From the NCBI RefSeq assembly GCF_026250525.1, contig NZ_CP111052.1, positions 159,691 to 223,690 of the forward strand: DNA of 64,000 nt, read 5' to 3'. Origin of the DNA: Chondrinema litorale. GTDB lineage: Bacteria; Bacteroidota; Bacteroidia; Cytophagales; Flammeovirgaceae. The notes under the pieces were generated by a model. The model saw only the letters and a program-made list of their open reading frames with translations. It ran no database searches and had not been told where the DNA came from. A program made the translations under genes and the position numbers. Below, piece after piece: positions 45,196 to 54,083 of the stretch (position 1 is its first letter; each line of letters starts with the position of its first letter).

Positions 45196-45990
45196 ATGGA
45201 ACAAGTATTTAATTTCAACAAAGAGTTATCGGGCAAAATTGCATTGGTAACAGGAGGGACAAAAGGGACAGGAAAAGCGATTGCCGAGCGACTTTTAAAT
45301 GCAGGTGCAACAGTAATTATTACGGCAAGAAATACACCTGAAACCGCTAACGATGAATTGCATTTCATTTCAGCAGACTTAAGTACTTCAACCGGAACAG
45401 AAAAAGTAGTTGAAGAAGTATTAGCAAAATATGGGAGATTAGACATTTTGATAAACAACTTGGGTGGTTCTGAAACAAAAGGTGGTGGTTTTTCAGTTTT
45501 GACAGATGAAGCGTGGGAACATTCCATTCAAACAAATTTGCTTGCACCGGTTCGTTTAGACAGGGGATTTTTACCTAAAATGCTTGAGCAGAAAAGTGGC
45601 GTGATTATTCACATTGCTTCCATTCAAGGTAAGTTGCCGCTTTACGATTCTACTTTACCTTATGCAGCTGCAAAAGCAGGATTAATCAATTATAGTAAGG
45701 GTTTGTCGAATGAAGTTTCGCCAAAAGGTGTAAGAGTTTTGACGGTTTCACCAGGTTGGATTATGACTACATCTGCAGAAAGAATGATGGAACGCATTGC
45801 AGAAAGCTCAAATACTACCAAAGAACAAGCCACTCAAAGTGTAATGGACGCATTAGGCGGAATTCCTATTGGTAGACCAGCACAACCTAAAGAAGTTGCC
45901 GAATTGATTGGTTTTTTAGTTTCACCAAAAGCCAATTATTTGACAGGTACAACATTTGTAATCGATGGCGGAACGATTCCAACAATTTAA
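45196..45990 (+). CDS. Short-chain dehydrogenase/reductase
   Basis: 264 aa. Cofactor motif TGGTKGTG, NNLGGS in place of NNAG, catalytic Ser in SIQGK, YAAAK (YxxxK) and a C-terminal TGTTFVIDGG. Full-length classical SDR. Divergent from HxlR and followed at 22 bp by a SnoaL-like gene, so likely an HxlR-controlled detoxification pair. Confidence 0.88.
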   Translation: MEQVFNFNKELSGKIALVTGGTKGTGKAIAERLLNAGATVIITARNTPETANDELHFISADLSTSTGTEKVVEEVLAKYGRLDILINNLGGSETKGGGFSVLTDEAWEHSIQTNLLAPVRLDRGFLPKMLEQKSGVIIHIASIQGKLPLYDSTLPYAAAKAGLINYSKGLSNEVSPKGVRVLTVSPGWIMTTSAERMMERIAESSNTTKEQATQSVMDALGGIPIGRPAQPKEVAELIGFLVSPKANYLTGTTFVIDGGTIPTI

Positions 45991-46012
45991 TCATCATCAA
46001 AAAATTTAAAAA

Positions 46013-46327
46013 ATGAATTTACCAAAAGTAATAGGAGACTTAGTAAAAGCACAGGACAATTTTGACAGTACAGCTTACGCTAATTGTTTTACCAAAACAG
46101 CCATGGTTTTTGACGAAGGGAAAACACACAACGGTAAAGTAGAAATAAAAAATTGGATTGAAGAAGCCAACAAGAAATATCAGGTAACAATGAAACCGCT
46201 TGAATACTCAGAAGCCCAAGAGACCTTAAAAGCAGAAATTTCAGGTACCTTTCCGGGAAGTCCGCTTACATTAACTTATCATTATGAATTTAAAGACGAG
46301 TTAATTGAATCGCTGGAAATTGTATAA
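46013..46327 (+). CDS. SnoaL-like (NTF2-fold) protein
   Basis: 104 aa, typical cone-shaped NTF2-like fold: DLVKAQDNFDSTAYANCFTK at the start, VFDEGKTHNGKVEIKNWIEE, and a final LTYHYEFKDELIESLEI. Such proteins act as small enzymes or stabilising partners. Downstream partner of the SDR. Confidence 0.8.
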   Translation: MNLPKVIGDLVKAQDNFDSTAYANCFTKTAMVFDEGKTHNGKVEIKNWIEEANKKYQVTMKPLEYSEAQETLKAEISGTFPGSPLTLTYHYEFKDELIESLEIV

Positions 46328-46760
46328 CAACTGTTAAGGTATTAAATGCCTTGCAGTAAAAAAATATTCACAAGGATGAGGTTAATTTATATATCTAACA
46401 AATTTTGCATTAAAACTTGAAAAAGCGTATAATGGACTATTATGTTTATTAGAAGAAAGCCGAAATACTATATGAGCAAAAAATGTAGTAAGGTTAACTA
46501 TATACTAACATATTGAAGTTGATACTTTTATTGCCTATCGTATTTTTAGAAAAATCTAAATCAATAATTACTTAAATTCCATATAAGACTATATTATTTT
46601 ACTTAAATATAAGCAAAATTAGAATTATATTCTTTTAAAATAAAAAATAACAATATTTAGATAGGCAAACTTTTGTAGTTACTACAATTTCGTCATTATT
46701 CATAAATCTAATTTTTACTATCCAGATTTAATTTGCTACATTTATTTGTGCACTTTTAAT
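46328..46760. other. Long intergenic leader upstream of the PUL sigma factor
   Basis: 433 bases without a supported gene. Contains a small palindrome GTAGTTACTAC near 46675 in an AT-rich stretch; the promoter of the sigma gene must lie here. No ORF of substance. Confidence 0.45.
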
Positions 46761-46790
46761 ATTACCTTAAAAAGCAGTTTTTAAGGTAAT
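46761..46790 (+). promoter_or_regulatory. Perfect hairpin overlapping a false sigma start
   Basis: ATTACCTTAAAAA (46761-46773), loop GCAG, TTTTTAAGGTAAT (46778-46790): a perfect 13-bp stem. Its last bases contain an ATG at 46789 in frame with the sigma gene; that start would be sealed in the stem, so the ATG at 46801 or 46807 is preferred. It may act as a leader attenuator or block a start codon. Confidence 0.55.
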
Positions 46791-46800
46791 GCTATTTTAT

Positions 46801-47475
46801 ATGAATATGAAAAAAAATATACGACTAACAAGCTACGATAGTCTAAACCTTAAACATGGCATAACGCAATCCATTTCAAATCCTCCGGATCAAAAAATTT
46901 GGAAAGATTTTAAAAACGGAAATGAAGAAGCTTTTATCAGCATTTATAAAAACTACTTTAATTTACTTTTTAGGTATGGCCACCAGTTTACGAAAGATAC
47001 AGGATTAGTAGAAGATTGTATTCAAGAATTATTTATAGAGTTACGATCAAAAAGAAAAAATCTAGCAGATGTAACTTCTATTAAATTCTATTTGTACAAA
47101 TCTATGAGAAGTAGAATTTTTAGAAGTTTATCTAAACAAAGTAGGTTTAAGTTTAGTGATAACTTATTAGATGGTTATAATTTCCAGATCAATTTATCTC
47201 AAGAAACCTTTCTTATCAATTCTGAAATAGATGAAAGTACAAGACAAGCACTAAAAGAAGCATTTAACAACCTAACGACTAAGCAAAGGGAGATTATCAT
47301 CTATTATTTTTACGAGAATTTATCTTATCAAGAAATTTCAGAAATAATGAATTTCTCTAAAGTAAAATATTCTCGTGACCTTTTATATAGAGCCGTAGAT
47401 AAGCTAAAAGAGTCAATGCATGACTTTAAACCTCAAATATTCTATACTTTTATAGCTATTTTTTTTAGTTATTAA
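46801..47475 (+). CDS. ECF sigma factor of the PUL
   Basis: 224 aa from the ATG at 46801. Region 2 is about GHQFTKDTGLVEDCIQELFIE and region 4 is YENLSYQEISEIMNFSKVKYSRDLLYRA. Paired with the FecR-like gene 101 bp downstream, it forms the transenvelope sigma/anti-sigma switch that senses substrate through the SusC signalling domain. Ends in a hydrophobic C-terminus (IFYTFIAIFFSY). Confidence 0.88.
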   Translation: MNMKKNIRLTSYDSLNLKHGITQSISNPPDQKIWKDFKNGNEEAFISIYKNYFNLLFRYGHQFTKDTGLVEDCIQELFIELRSKRKNLADVTSIKFYLYKSMRSRIFRSLSKQSRFKFSDNLLDGYNFQINLSQETFLINSEIDESTRQALKEAFNNLTTKQREIIIYYFYENLSYQEISEIMNFSKVKYSRDLLYRAVDKLKESMHDFKPQIFYTFIAIFFSY

Positions 47476-47576
47476 CCACTCTTTTTCTGAGCGATATTTT
47501 TTTTCAAAAAAAAATTAAAATTCTTACGGTTGTTTTATGTCTTTCTGTATCTAGTTATTAGAACCTACTTACAGAA

Positions 47577-48650
47577 ATGAAAAAATATGAAGAATTTAAG
47601 TTAGAGGATTTCCTTAAAGACGACTTTTTTATGAGTTGGTTAAAGGAAGGATCTACAGAAAAAACTCACTTTTGGAATAATTGGATTGAGAGAAATCCAG
47701 AAAAAGTAGGAACTATACAAAGAGCTATAGAAATTTTTCAATCTATAGATTATGAGCATTCACCTCAACCTGAAGAAAATAGATATCACGAGATATTAGA
47801 AAATATATTAAAGTCTGATAAAGAAAGTAAAAAAGACAGGATAACATCAATTACAGATTTTATCCTTTCAAAGGACTTTATAAGATATGCAGCTGTATTT
47901 ATAATTTTTGTTGGTATTTCATTAATTTACTATAAAAATACTCCTTTAGATATAAATGAACAGCCCCAAGTAGCGCATTGGCCAATCTTAACTAAAGAAG
48001 TTTCTAAAGGGAAAAAACTAGCTTTATCGTTGAGTGATGGAAGTAAAATCAAACTCAATGCTGAGAGTAAATTAATATTCCCTGAAAAGTTTACTGGCAA
48101 TAATAGAGAAGTATTCTTAAAAGGAGAAGCATATTTTGAAATTGCTAAAAACCCCGAAAAACCTTTTGTAATTAATTCGGGAGATTTAGTAATTACTGTA
48201 TTGGGAACATCCTTTAACGTGAATTCTTACGAAGGGAATAACAATGTACAGGTCGCTGTTTCTTCTGGAAAAGTAGCTGTTAGATTAAATGAAAAACAGT
48301 GGAAAGATAATACTACTTTTCTCACCAAAAATCAAGTGCTAACATTCGATAAAAAAACGAACAGTATCAAGTCTGAAATTAAGGATGTTACTGATCTAAT
48401 AGCGTGGAAAGATAAAACCTTAATTTTTGAAGATGCCACATTAGAAATAATTAAGAAGAAATTAGAGAGGTGGTATGATGTGGAAATAGAGATTAAAGTC
48501 GAAGAAGAAAAACAAAGAAAATTTAATGGAAGGTATACAAATCCGACCCTAAAACAGGTATTGGAAGGGATTTGCTATTCCTCGAAACTCAAGTATACAA
48601 TTGAAGGTAAAAAGGTATTAATTATTGAAAATCCACAAAAAAATGAATAG
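47577..48650 (+). CDS. FecR-family anti-sigma factor
   Basis: 357 aa. N-terminal cytoplasmic sigma-binding part (FLKDDFFMSWLKEG...), a single membrane helix (RYAAVFIIFVGISLIYYK, about 98-115) and a periplasmic FecR domain (SKGKKLALSLSDGSKIKLNAES ... EAYFEIAKNPEKPFVI). The C-terminal STN-interacting domain (ATLEIIKKKLERWYDV) is present. Transmits the SusC signal to the sigma factor. Confidence 0.9.
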   Translation: MKKYEEFKLEDFLKDDFFMSWLKEGSTEKTHFWNNWIERNPEKVGTIQRAIEIFQSIDYEHSPQPEENRYHEILENILKSDKESKKDRITSITDFILSKDFIRYAAVFIIFVGISLIYYKNTPLDINEQPQVAHWPILTKEVSKGKKLALSLSDGSKIKLNAESKLIFPEKFTGNNREVFLKGEAYFEIAKNPEKPFVINSGDLVITVLGTSFNVNSYEGNNNVQVAVSSGKVAVRLNEKQWKDNTTFLTKNQVLTFDKKTNSIKSEIKDVTDLIAWKDKTLIFEDATLEIIKKKLERWYDVEIEIKVEEEKQRKFNGRYTNPTLKQVLEGICYSSKLKYTIEGKKVLIIENPQKNE

Positions 48651-48710
48651 CAGTTAGAAAGATTTTTACAATGAAAGCTTCTTTTTTAGAAGCAAAGTTG
48701 AATGAAGGAA

Positions 48711-48754
48711 AAGATTGCGGACGAACTGTTTGGCGACAAGATTTCCGCAATCTT
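48711..48754 (+). promoter_or_regulatory. GC-rich hairpin in the FecR-SusC gap
   Basis: An 11-bp perfect stem (AAGATTGCGGA 48711-48721, TCCGCAATCTT 48744-48754) with a 22-base loop lies 47 bases before the susC start. It is not followed by a T-run, so it is less likely a simple terminator than a leader or antisense/RNA-binding structure controlling susC. Confidence 0.5.
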
Positions 48755-48800
48755 ATAATAATTAGATGAAAAATAATTTCCCACCATAATATGTAAAAAT

Positions 48801-51800
48801 ATGAAAATGAAACTACTAAGACAAATATTAAAAATGTCTAGAATATGTTTATATGGGATATTTCTACAGTCATTATTTTGTAGTTTAATCATAGCCAAAG
48901 ATGGCTACTCCCAGAAAAAAAGTATCGAAGAAATTATCTTAACGCTAGAGATAAAAAACTTACCGTTAAATGATGCTTTCAATGAAATATCTAAGCAAAC
49001 TAATCTGAACTTTGCTTATGACAAGATATTTGTGAATGATAAACAAAGGATTAACATTGATGTTGAAAATGAATCCTTAGGTGATGTGCTTCGTCTGATG
49101 TCGAAAGACTTCAAGATTAAATTTAAGCGAATTAACGGCACTATACATGTGAGTCCCTACAAGCAAATACAATATACTCATGATCCAGTTGTAGAAGAAA
49201 TTATTAATCAGCAATTGGTGTCAGGCATAGTTACTTCAGTAGATGATGGCCAACCACTACCAGGAGTAAGCATTATTATTAAAGGGACAAATAAAGGAAC
49301 CACTACAGATTTAGACGGTCATTATTCTTTAAATATTACGACAGAAGATGTTTTACAATTTAGCTACATTGGATATAACACACAGGAAATTACAGTTGGT
49401 AATCAAAGTGAAATAAATATCTCTCTACAAACTGACCTTGAGCAATTAGAAGAGGTAGTTGTTATAGGATATGGAGAAGTGGAGAAAAGAGATGTTACGG
49501 GAGCAATTAGCTCGATTGATTCAGAAAAAGTTACTCGTATGAATCCTCCCCAAACTGCCAAAGCTATACAGGGACAGGTAGCGGGAGTAAATGTTAGAAA
49601 AGTAGATTCTAAACCAGGATCTGGTTATTCTATAGATATTAGAGGTGTTCATTCGATTAACTATAGTAGTGAACCTTTGGTTGTAATCGATGGCGTTATG
49701 GGAGGAGATATGAATACCTTAAACCCTAGTGATATTCAATCAATCGATGTATTAAAGGATGCTTCTGCAACATCAATTTATGGAGCTAGAGGTGCAAATG
49801 GTGTTATTATTATCACAACAAAAAAAGGGAAAACAGGTACGCCGAGGGTTACATATGATGGATATACTGGAGTTAAAACTCCAAAGTTACCAGATATGAT
49901 GACTGCCCAGGAATTTTATCGAGCTTACAATGATGTAGTTATTGCAGAAAATCCAAATGCAAATGTTATTTGGACCCAGCAACAACAGGCAAATGTAGAT
50001 GAAGGAAAATCTGTAAACTGGGTTGATGAAGTAACAGACCCTGCAATTCAAACCAGTCATGTAATCGCACTTTCAGGTGGTTCTGAAACCACCACACACT
50101 ATTTTTCTGCAGGATATTTAAACGAAAAAGGAAATGTGCTACATACTGGTTACGAAAGATATAGTCTCAAGGGGAGTATAGAAAGCAAATTAAATAAAGT
50201 AGTTCGAACAGGATTTACTACCTATTTTATGATGGGGAAACAAGAATTGGGGTCTCCTGAAACACTTCGCTCAGCACTCAGAGCGCGTCCTACTGGGTCA
50301 ATATATTATAATGAATTGCTTAATCCTGCAGAGACCAATGATAGAGATGTGGATGGTTATGCTATGTGGATGGGTATTAAAGATTCTCAAGTACCTAATC
50401 CGTTAATGGAAGTAAGACCGGGGAATTTTAGAAGAGAAACCAGAACATCCAATTTCTTGGGGAATGGATTTGTAGAGTTAACTCCTTTGAAAGGTCTGAG
50501 TGTAAAAACTTCATTGTCGGCATCTGTTTTAAATGAAAGGTTTGGTCAATTTATAGGTACCGATGCAAAAGCCAGACTCAATAAACTTCCTGTTGCTAAT
50601 TCTACAAATGAGATAAAGACTTCTTATACCTTAGATAATATAATTAACTACAAAGTTGATAAAGGTTCGAATCAGTTCAATCTAACAGTTGGTCAAAGTG
50701 CTCTACAAGAGAGATATGAGTCCTCCGGAGTGAATGTACAGGATCTTCCATATTATTCTGGCTGGTATGCTTTTCAAACTGCCGAGACCATTTCTGCTGC
50801 AAGTAGTCAGTTAACTGAAAGGTCAATTTTGTCATTTATGGGAAGATTCAACTACAGTTTTGATGATAAATACTTATTAACTTTTACTGGACGCTATGAT
50901 GGATCATCAGTACTGGCAGAGGGTAATAAGTGGGCATTTTTTCCATCAATAGCTTTTGCATGGAGAGCGGGAGATGAAGAATTTATCCAAGGTCTAGATG
51001 TATTTTCTGATTTGAAGGTAAGAGTTAGCTATGGCCAGGTAGGTAATGATGTGGTATCTCCTTACAGCACCCAGGCCTTTTTGGCTAAAACTTCCTATGA
51101 TTTTGATGGTGACGCAGCATATGGATATGCCCCAGATAATATTGGCAATGCAGATCTCAAATGGGAAAGAAGTACTGAAACCAATTTAGGATTGGATATG
51201 GGCTTTTTTGACAATAAAATATCTGCTACAGTGGAGTTGTACAGAAAAACAACCGATGATTTAATTCAGAATGTCGCTTTACCAACTTCTCTTGGCTTTG
51301 ATGCAGTTACAGCAAACGTTGGGAAGATATTAAATAAAGGTATTGAAATTTCACTCAGTACTTATAATATAAATAGAGAGAATTTCACTTGGACTACAAA
51401 CTTAAATTTCTCTTCTAACCACAATGAAGTACTGGAGTTATATGGAGGTACAGTAACTCGTGATATTGCTAATAACCTTTTTGTAGGAGAATCTTTAAAC
51501 TCCCATTACTATTACGAGTTCGATGGTATTTGGCAATTGGATGAGGAAGATGAAGCAGGTGAATACAATCAGGTACCAGGTTCAGTAAAGGTGGTGGATC
51601 AAAATAACGATGGGGCCATTGCAAGCTCTGCCGATGAGGCACTGGATGATAGGATAGTCTTAGGAAATGAGCTTCCAAAATGGATGGCAGGTATCAATAA
51701 TATGTTCACCTATAAAAATTGGGATTTTTCTGTCTTTGTTTACACTCGTCAGGGGGTGATGTACCGCAATAGTATGCTAAGTGGTACTATGGGAGAGTTG

Positions 51801-52142
51801 GGAAGTGCCAGGTATAATGGTTTGAATTTAAATTACTGGACTGAAGAAAATCCAACTAATGAGTATTTTGGTGTATGGCAATCAAACCCTTATCGTCAGG
51901 CCATCCAATACAAGGAGGCCAATTTTGTAAGGATATCTAATATTACATTAGGCTACAGTCTTTCATCTGAAGCACTTGAAAGAATTCATTTTAGTAAAGC
52001 CAGATTTTATGTGCAAGCAGACAATCCATTTGTGTTTGTTAAAGACAAACAAATTTGGTTAGATCCTGAATTTAATTCTGGTTCATACAATGATGATCTT
52101 CCATTTTCAACTTACATGATTGGAGTAAATCTATCCTTTTAA
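48801..52142 (+). CDS. SusC/RagA-type TonB-dependent outer-membrane transporter with STN domain
   Basis: 1113 aa. Signal region, then an STN (FecA-like signalling) domain (LEIKNLPLNDAFNEISKQTN, about 48-115), a CarboxypepD_reg-like domain (SGIVTSVDDGQPLPGVSI), the plug (VVIGYGEVEKRDVTGAIS; ALVVIDG-type VVIDGVMGGD) and the barrel. The STN domain makes it a transducer for the upstream sigma/FecR pair. Imports oligosaccharides captured by the following SusD-like protein. Confidence 0.95.
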   Translation: MKMKLLRQILKMSRICLYGIFLQSLFCSLIIAKDGYSQKKSIEEIILTLEIKNLPLNDAFNEISKQTNLNFAYDKIFVNDKQRINIDVENESLGDVLRLMSKDFKIKFKRINGTIHVSPYKQIQYTHDPVVEEIINQQLVSGIVTSVDDGQPLPGVSIIIKGTNKGTTTDLDGHYSLNITTEDVLQFSYIGYNTQEITVGNQSEINISLQTDLEQLEEVVVIGYGEVEKRDVTGAISSIDSEKVTRMNPPQTAKAIQGQVAGVNVRKVDSKPGSGYSIDIRGVHSINYSSEPLVVIDGVMGGDMNTLNPSDIQSIDVLKDASATSIYGARGANGVIIITTKKGKTGTPRVTYDGYTGVKTPKLPDMMTAQEFYRAYNDVVIAENPNANVIWTQQQQANVDEGKSVNWVDEVTDPAIQTSHVIALSGGSETTTHYFSAGYLNEKGNVLHTGYERYSLKGSIESKLNKVVRTGFTTYFMMGKQELGSPETLRSALRARPTGSIYYNELLNPAETNDRDVDGYAMWMGIKDSQVPNPLMEVRPGNFRRETRTSNFLGNGFVELTPLKGLSVKTSLSASVLNERFGQFIGTDAKARLNKLPVANSTNEIKTSYTLDNIINYKVDKGSNQFNLTVGQSALQERYESSGVNVQDLPYYSGWYAFQTAETISAASSQLTERSILSFMGRFNYSFDDKYLLTFTGRYDGSSVLAEGNKWAFFPSIAFAWRAGDEEFIQGLDVFSDLKVRVSYGQVGNDVVSPYSTQAFLAKTSYDFDGDAAYGYAPDNIGNADLKWERSTETNLGLDMGFFDNKISATVELYRKTTDDLIQNVALPTSLGFDAVTANVGKILNKGIEISLSTYNINRENFTWTTNLNFSSNHNEVLELYGGTVTRDIANNLFVGESLNSHYYYEFDGIWQLDEEDEAGEYNQVPGSVKVVDQNNDGAIASSADEALDDRIVLGNELPKWMAGINNMFTYKNWDFSVFVYTRQGVMYRNSMLSGTMGELGSARYNGLNLNYWTEENPTNEYFGVWQSNPYRQAIQYKEANFVRISNITLGYSLSSEALERIHFSKARFYVQADNPFVFVKDKQIWLDPEFNSGSYNDDLPFSTYMIGVNLSF

Positions 52143-52161
52143 TAGCCAAGTAAATTAAAAT

Positions 52162-53973
52162 ATGAATAAAATGAAAAAATTTAAGATATATAACCTCATC
52201 CTGACTTTCCTGTTAATCATTACAGTAGGTTGTGAAGGTTTTTTAGATGAAGAATCCGTTACGGATATCACTTCAGACTCGTATTACAATACTGAACAAG
52301 GATACGAAGATCTTGTAAAATCTTGCTATGCTCCTTTGAGAGATATTATCTTACAATATGACCTTGTTATTAAAGGTACTGATGTGGTAGGTTCAACATG
52401 GACTCAAACTACAGTAGGAGACAATGCTCCTTTTGATCAGTACAATATTAATTTAAATGCCTCCACAGGAGCAATTCAGGATTTTTGGGATATACTTTAT
52501 ACGCAGATTGGAAGAACAAATACTGCTCTATCCAGAGCTGAAGACGTTACATTTACAGATTCCAGTTTGAAGATTGAAAGAATTGCTGAAGCCAAGTTTC
52601 TAAGAGCTTTAAGTTACTTTTATCTGGTACAAACTTGGGGCGATGTACCTATGCCGCTAGAAGAGGTAGAAACTCCAGATAGAAACATCGAAAGAATACC
52701 TTCAGCAGATATCTATATTCAAATACTTAAGGATTTAACAGAAGCTGAGGCAGACCTCCCTGCTACTGCTTCAGATTACGGCCGAGCCACTAAAGGAGCC
52801 GCACAATTTTTATTATCAAGGGTATACTTAACACGAGGATGGAACTTTGACAATACTTTAGGTGGAAGCAACGATGATTTTCAGAAAGCGCTGGATTATG
52901 CTGATCAGGTGATTGCTGCTTATCCGCTAGAAGATAGTTACAGTACTTTATTTCCAACCAGAACTACTGATCCGCTAAATCAATATTCTGGTTCTCAGGA
53001 AGCAAAAAATAGTGAAGTAGTTTTTGCCATACAGTATGAGGATGATATTCTGACCAGTGTAAATGAAACCACTGATGAACCCGGAAATCATTATCATTCT
53101 ATCTGGCCTGGAAACGGAGAATTAGTAGGAAGCAACGGAAGAACATCCGATTACAATAGGAACTTGGGGCAAAATGTACCTCAACCTTCTTTGTATAGAC
53201 TTTATGATCCTCAACAAGATGCTAGATATCAGCATAACTTTCTTAACGTTATTTATGCCTTAACACCTGTTGCTAACTATGAATATAGCTATACTGATCC
53301 TTCTGCTACTATTAATTTTAATGTTGGAGATACTGTAAGTTATTGGACACCTTGGAACCAACCAGCGACAGGTGATGATAAAGGTATAGATGAGGGTGGA
53401 ACTAAAAATTATGCAGTTATTAATTTGGAACAGCAAATAAGTGGAGACCCAGCTTCAAGACTTACAGCAGGTGCACCTTCTATGTGGAAGTTTTGGGAGC
53501 CTAATATTCAGTACGGTGATGGTTATGGCACATTTGATTTTGCTCTTTTCAGATCAGCAGAAGCTTATCTTTTAGCTGCAGAAGCAATTTTGAAAGGAGC
53601 AAGTGGTGGAGCTCTTGGAAGTGCCGATCAATACTACAACAAGTTGATTGACCGTGCAGTTGGCGTAGGAGTTGATCCTATGTGCGCATTATACCCAGAA
53701 GATATAAGCTCTATGGAATTAGTATCTTATAGAGCAACTCCTTCTAGCATTTCTATTGACCTAATATTAGACGAAAGAGCCCGCGAATTGATGGGTGAGT
53801 TCAATAGATGGTTTGATTTAAAGCGGACTGAAAAACTAATTGAGCGTGTCGAAAAAATGAATCTTTGGGCGGCAAACAAAGGTAGCTTGGATGAACATCA
53901 TTTGTTGAGACCAATACCCCAATCTGAATTAGATCGCTCTTCAACTATTTTGGATCAAAACCCTGGTTACTAG
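52162..53973 (+). CDS. SusD/RagB-type surface glycan-binding lipoprotein
   Basis: 603 aa. Lipobox VGC (Cys24), then the SusD N-domain (FLDEESVTDITSDSYYNTEQGYEDLVKS) with TPR-like helices (AEAKFLRALSYFYLVQTWGD) and the C-terminal RagB part (LILDERARELMGEFNRWFDLKRT). Caps the SusC channel. Separated from susC by 19 bp. Confidence 0.95.
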   Translation: MNKMKKFKIYNLILTFLLIITVGCEGFLDEESVTDITSDSYYNTEQGYEDLVKSCYAPLRDIILQYDLVIKGTDVVGSTWTQTTVGDNAPFDQYNINLNASTGAIQDFWDILYTQIGRTNTALSRAEDVTFTDSSLKIERIAEAKFLRALSYFYLVQTWGDVPMPLEEVETPDRNIERIPSADIYIQILKDLTEAEADLPATASDYGRATKGAAQFLLSRVYLTRGWNFDNTLGGSNDDFQKALDYADQVIAAYPLEDSYSTLFPTRTTDPLNQYSGSQEAKNSEVVFAIQYEDDILTSVNETTDEPGNHYHSIWPGNGELVGSNGRTSDYNRNLGQNVPQPSLYRLYDPQQDARYQHNFLNVIYALTPVANYEYSYTDPSATINFNVGDTVSYWTPWNQPATGDDKGIDEGGTKNYAVINLEQQISGDPASRLTAGAPSMWKFWEPNIQYGDGYGTFDFALFRSAEAYLLAAEAILKGASGGALGSADQYYNKLIDRAVGVGVDPMCALYPEDISSMELVSYRATPSSISIDLILDERARELMGEFNRWFDLKRTEKLIERVEKMNLWAANKGSLDEHHLLRPIPQSELDRSSTILDQNPGY

Positions 53974-53994
53974 TTCCAGTTGACACCTTTTAGT

Positions 53995-54026
53995 CTTCAA
54001 GAGATAGTAGAAACTATCTCTTGAAG
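53995..54026 (+). terminator. Hairpin between susD and the first enzyme gene
   Basis: Perfect 14-bp stem CTTCAAGAGATAGT/ACTATCTCTTGAAG with a 4-nt loop, 22 bases after the susD stop. Could attenuate enzyme-gene expression or protect the susCD mRNA 3' end. Confidence 0.6.
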
Positions 54027-54083
54027 CTGCTATTAAAATCTGATAGTAGCTATGGAATTTTCAACCTTAAATGAAATGAAGTT

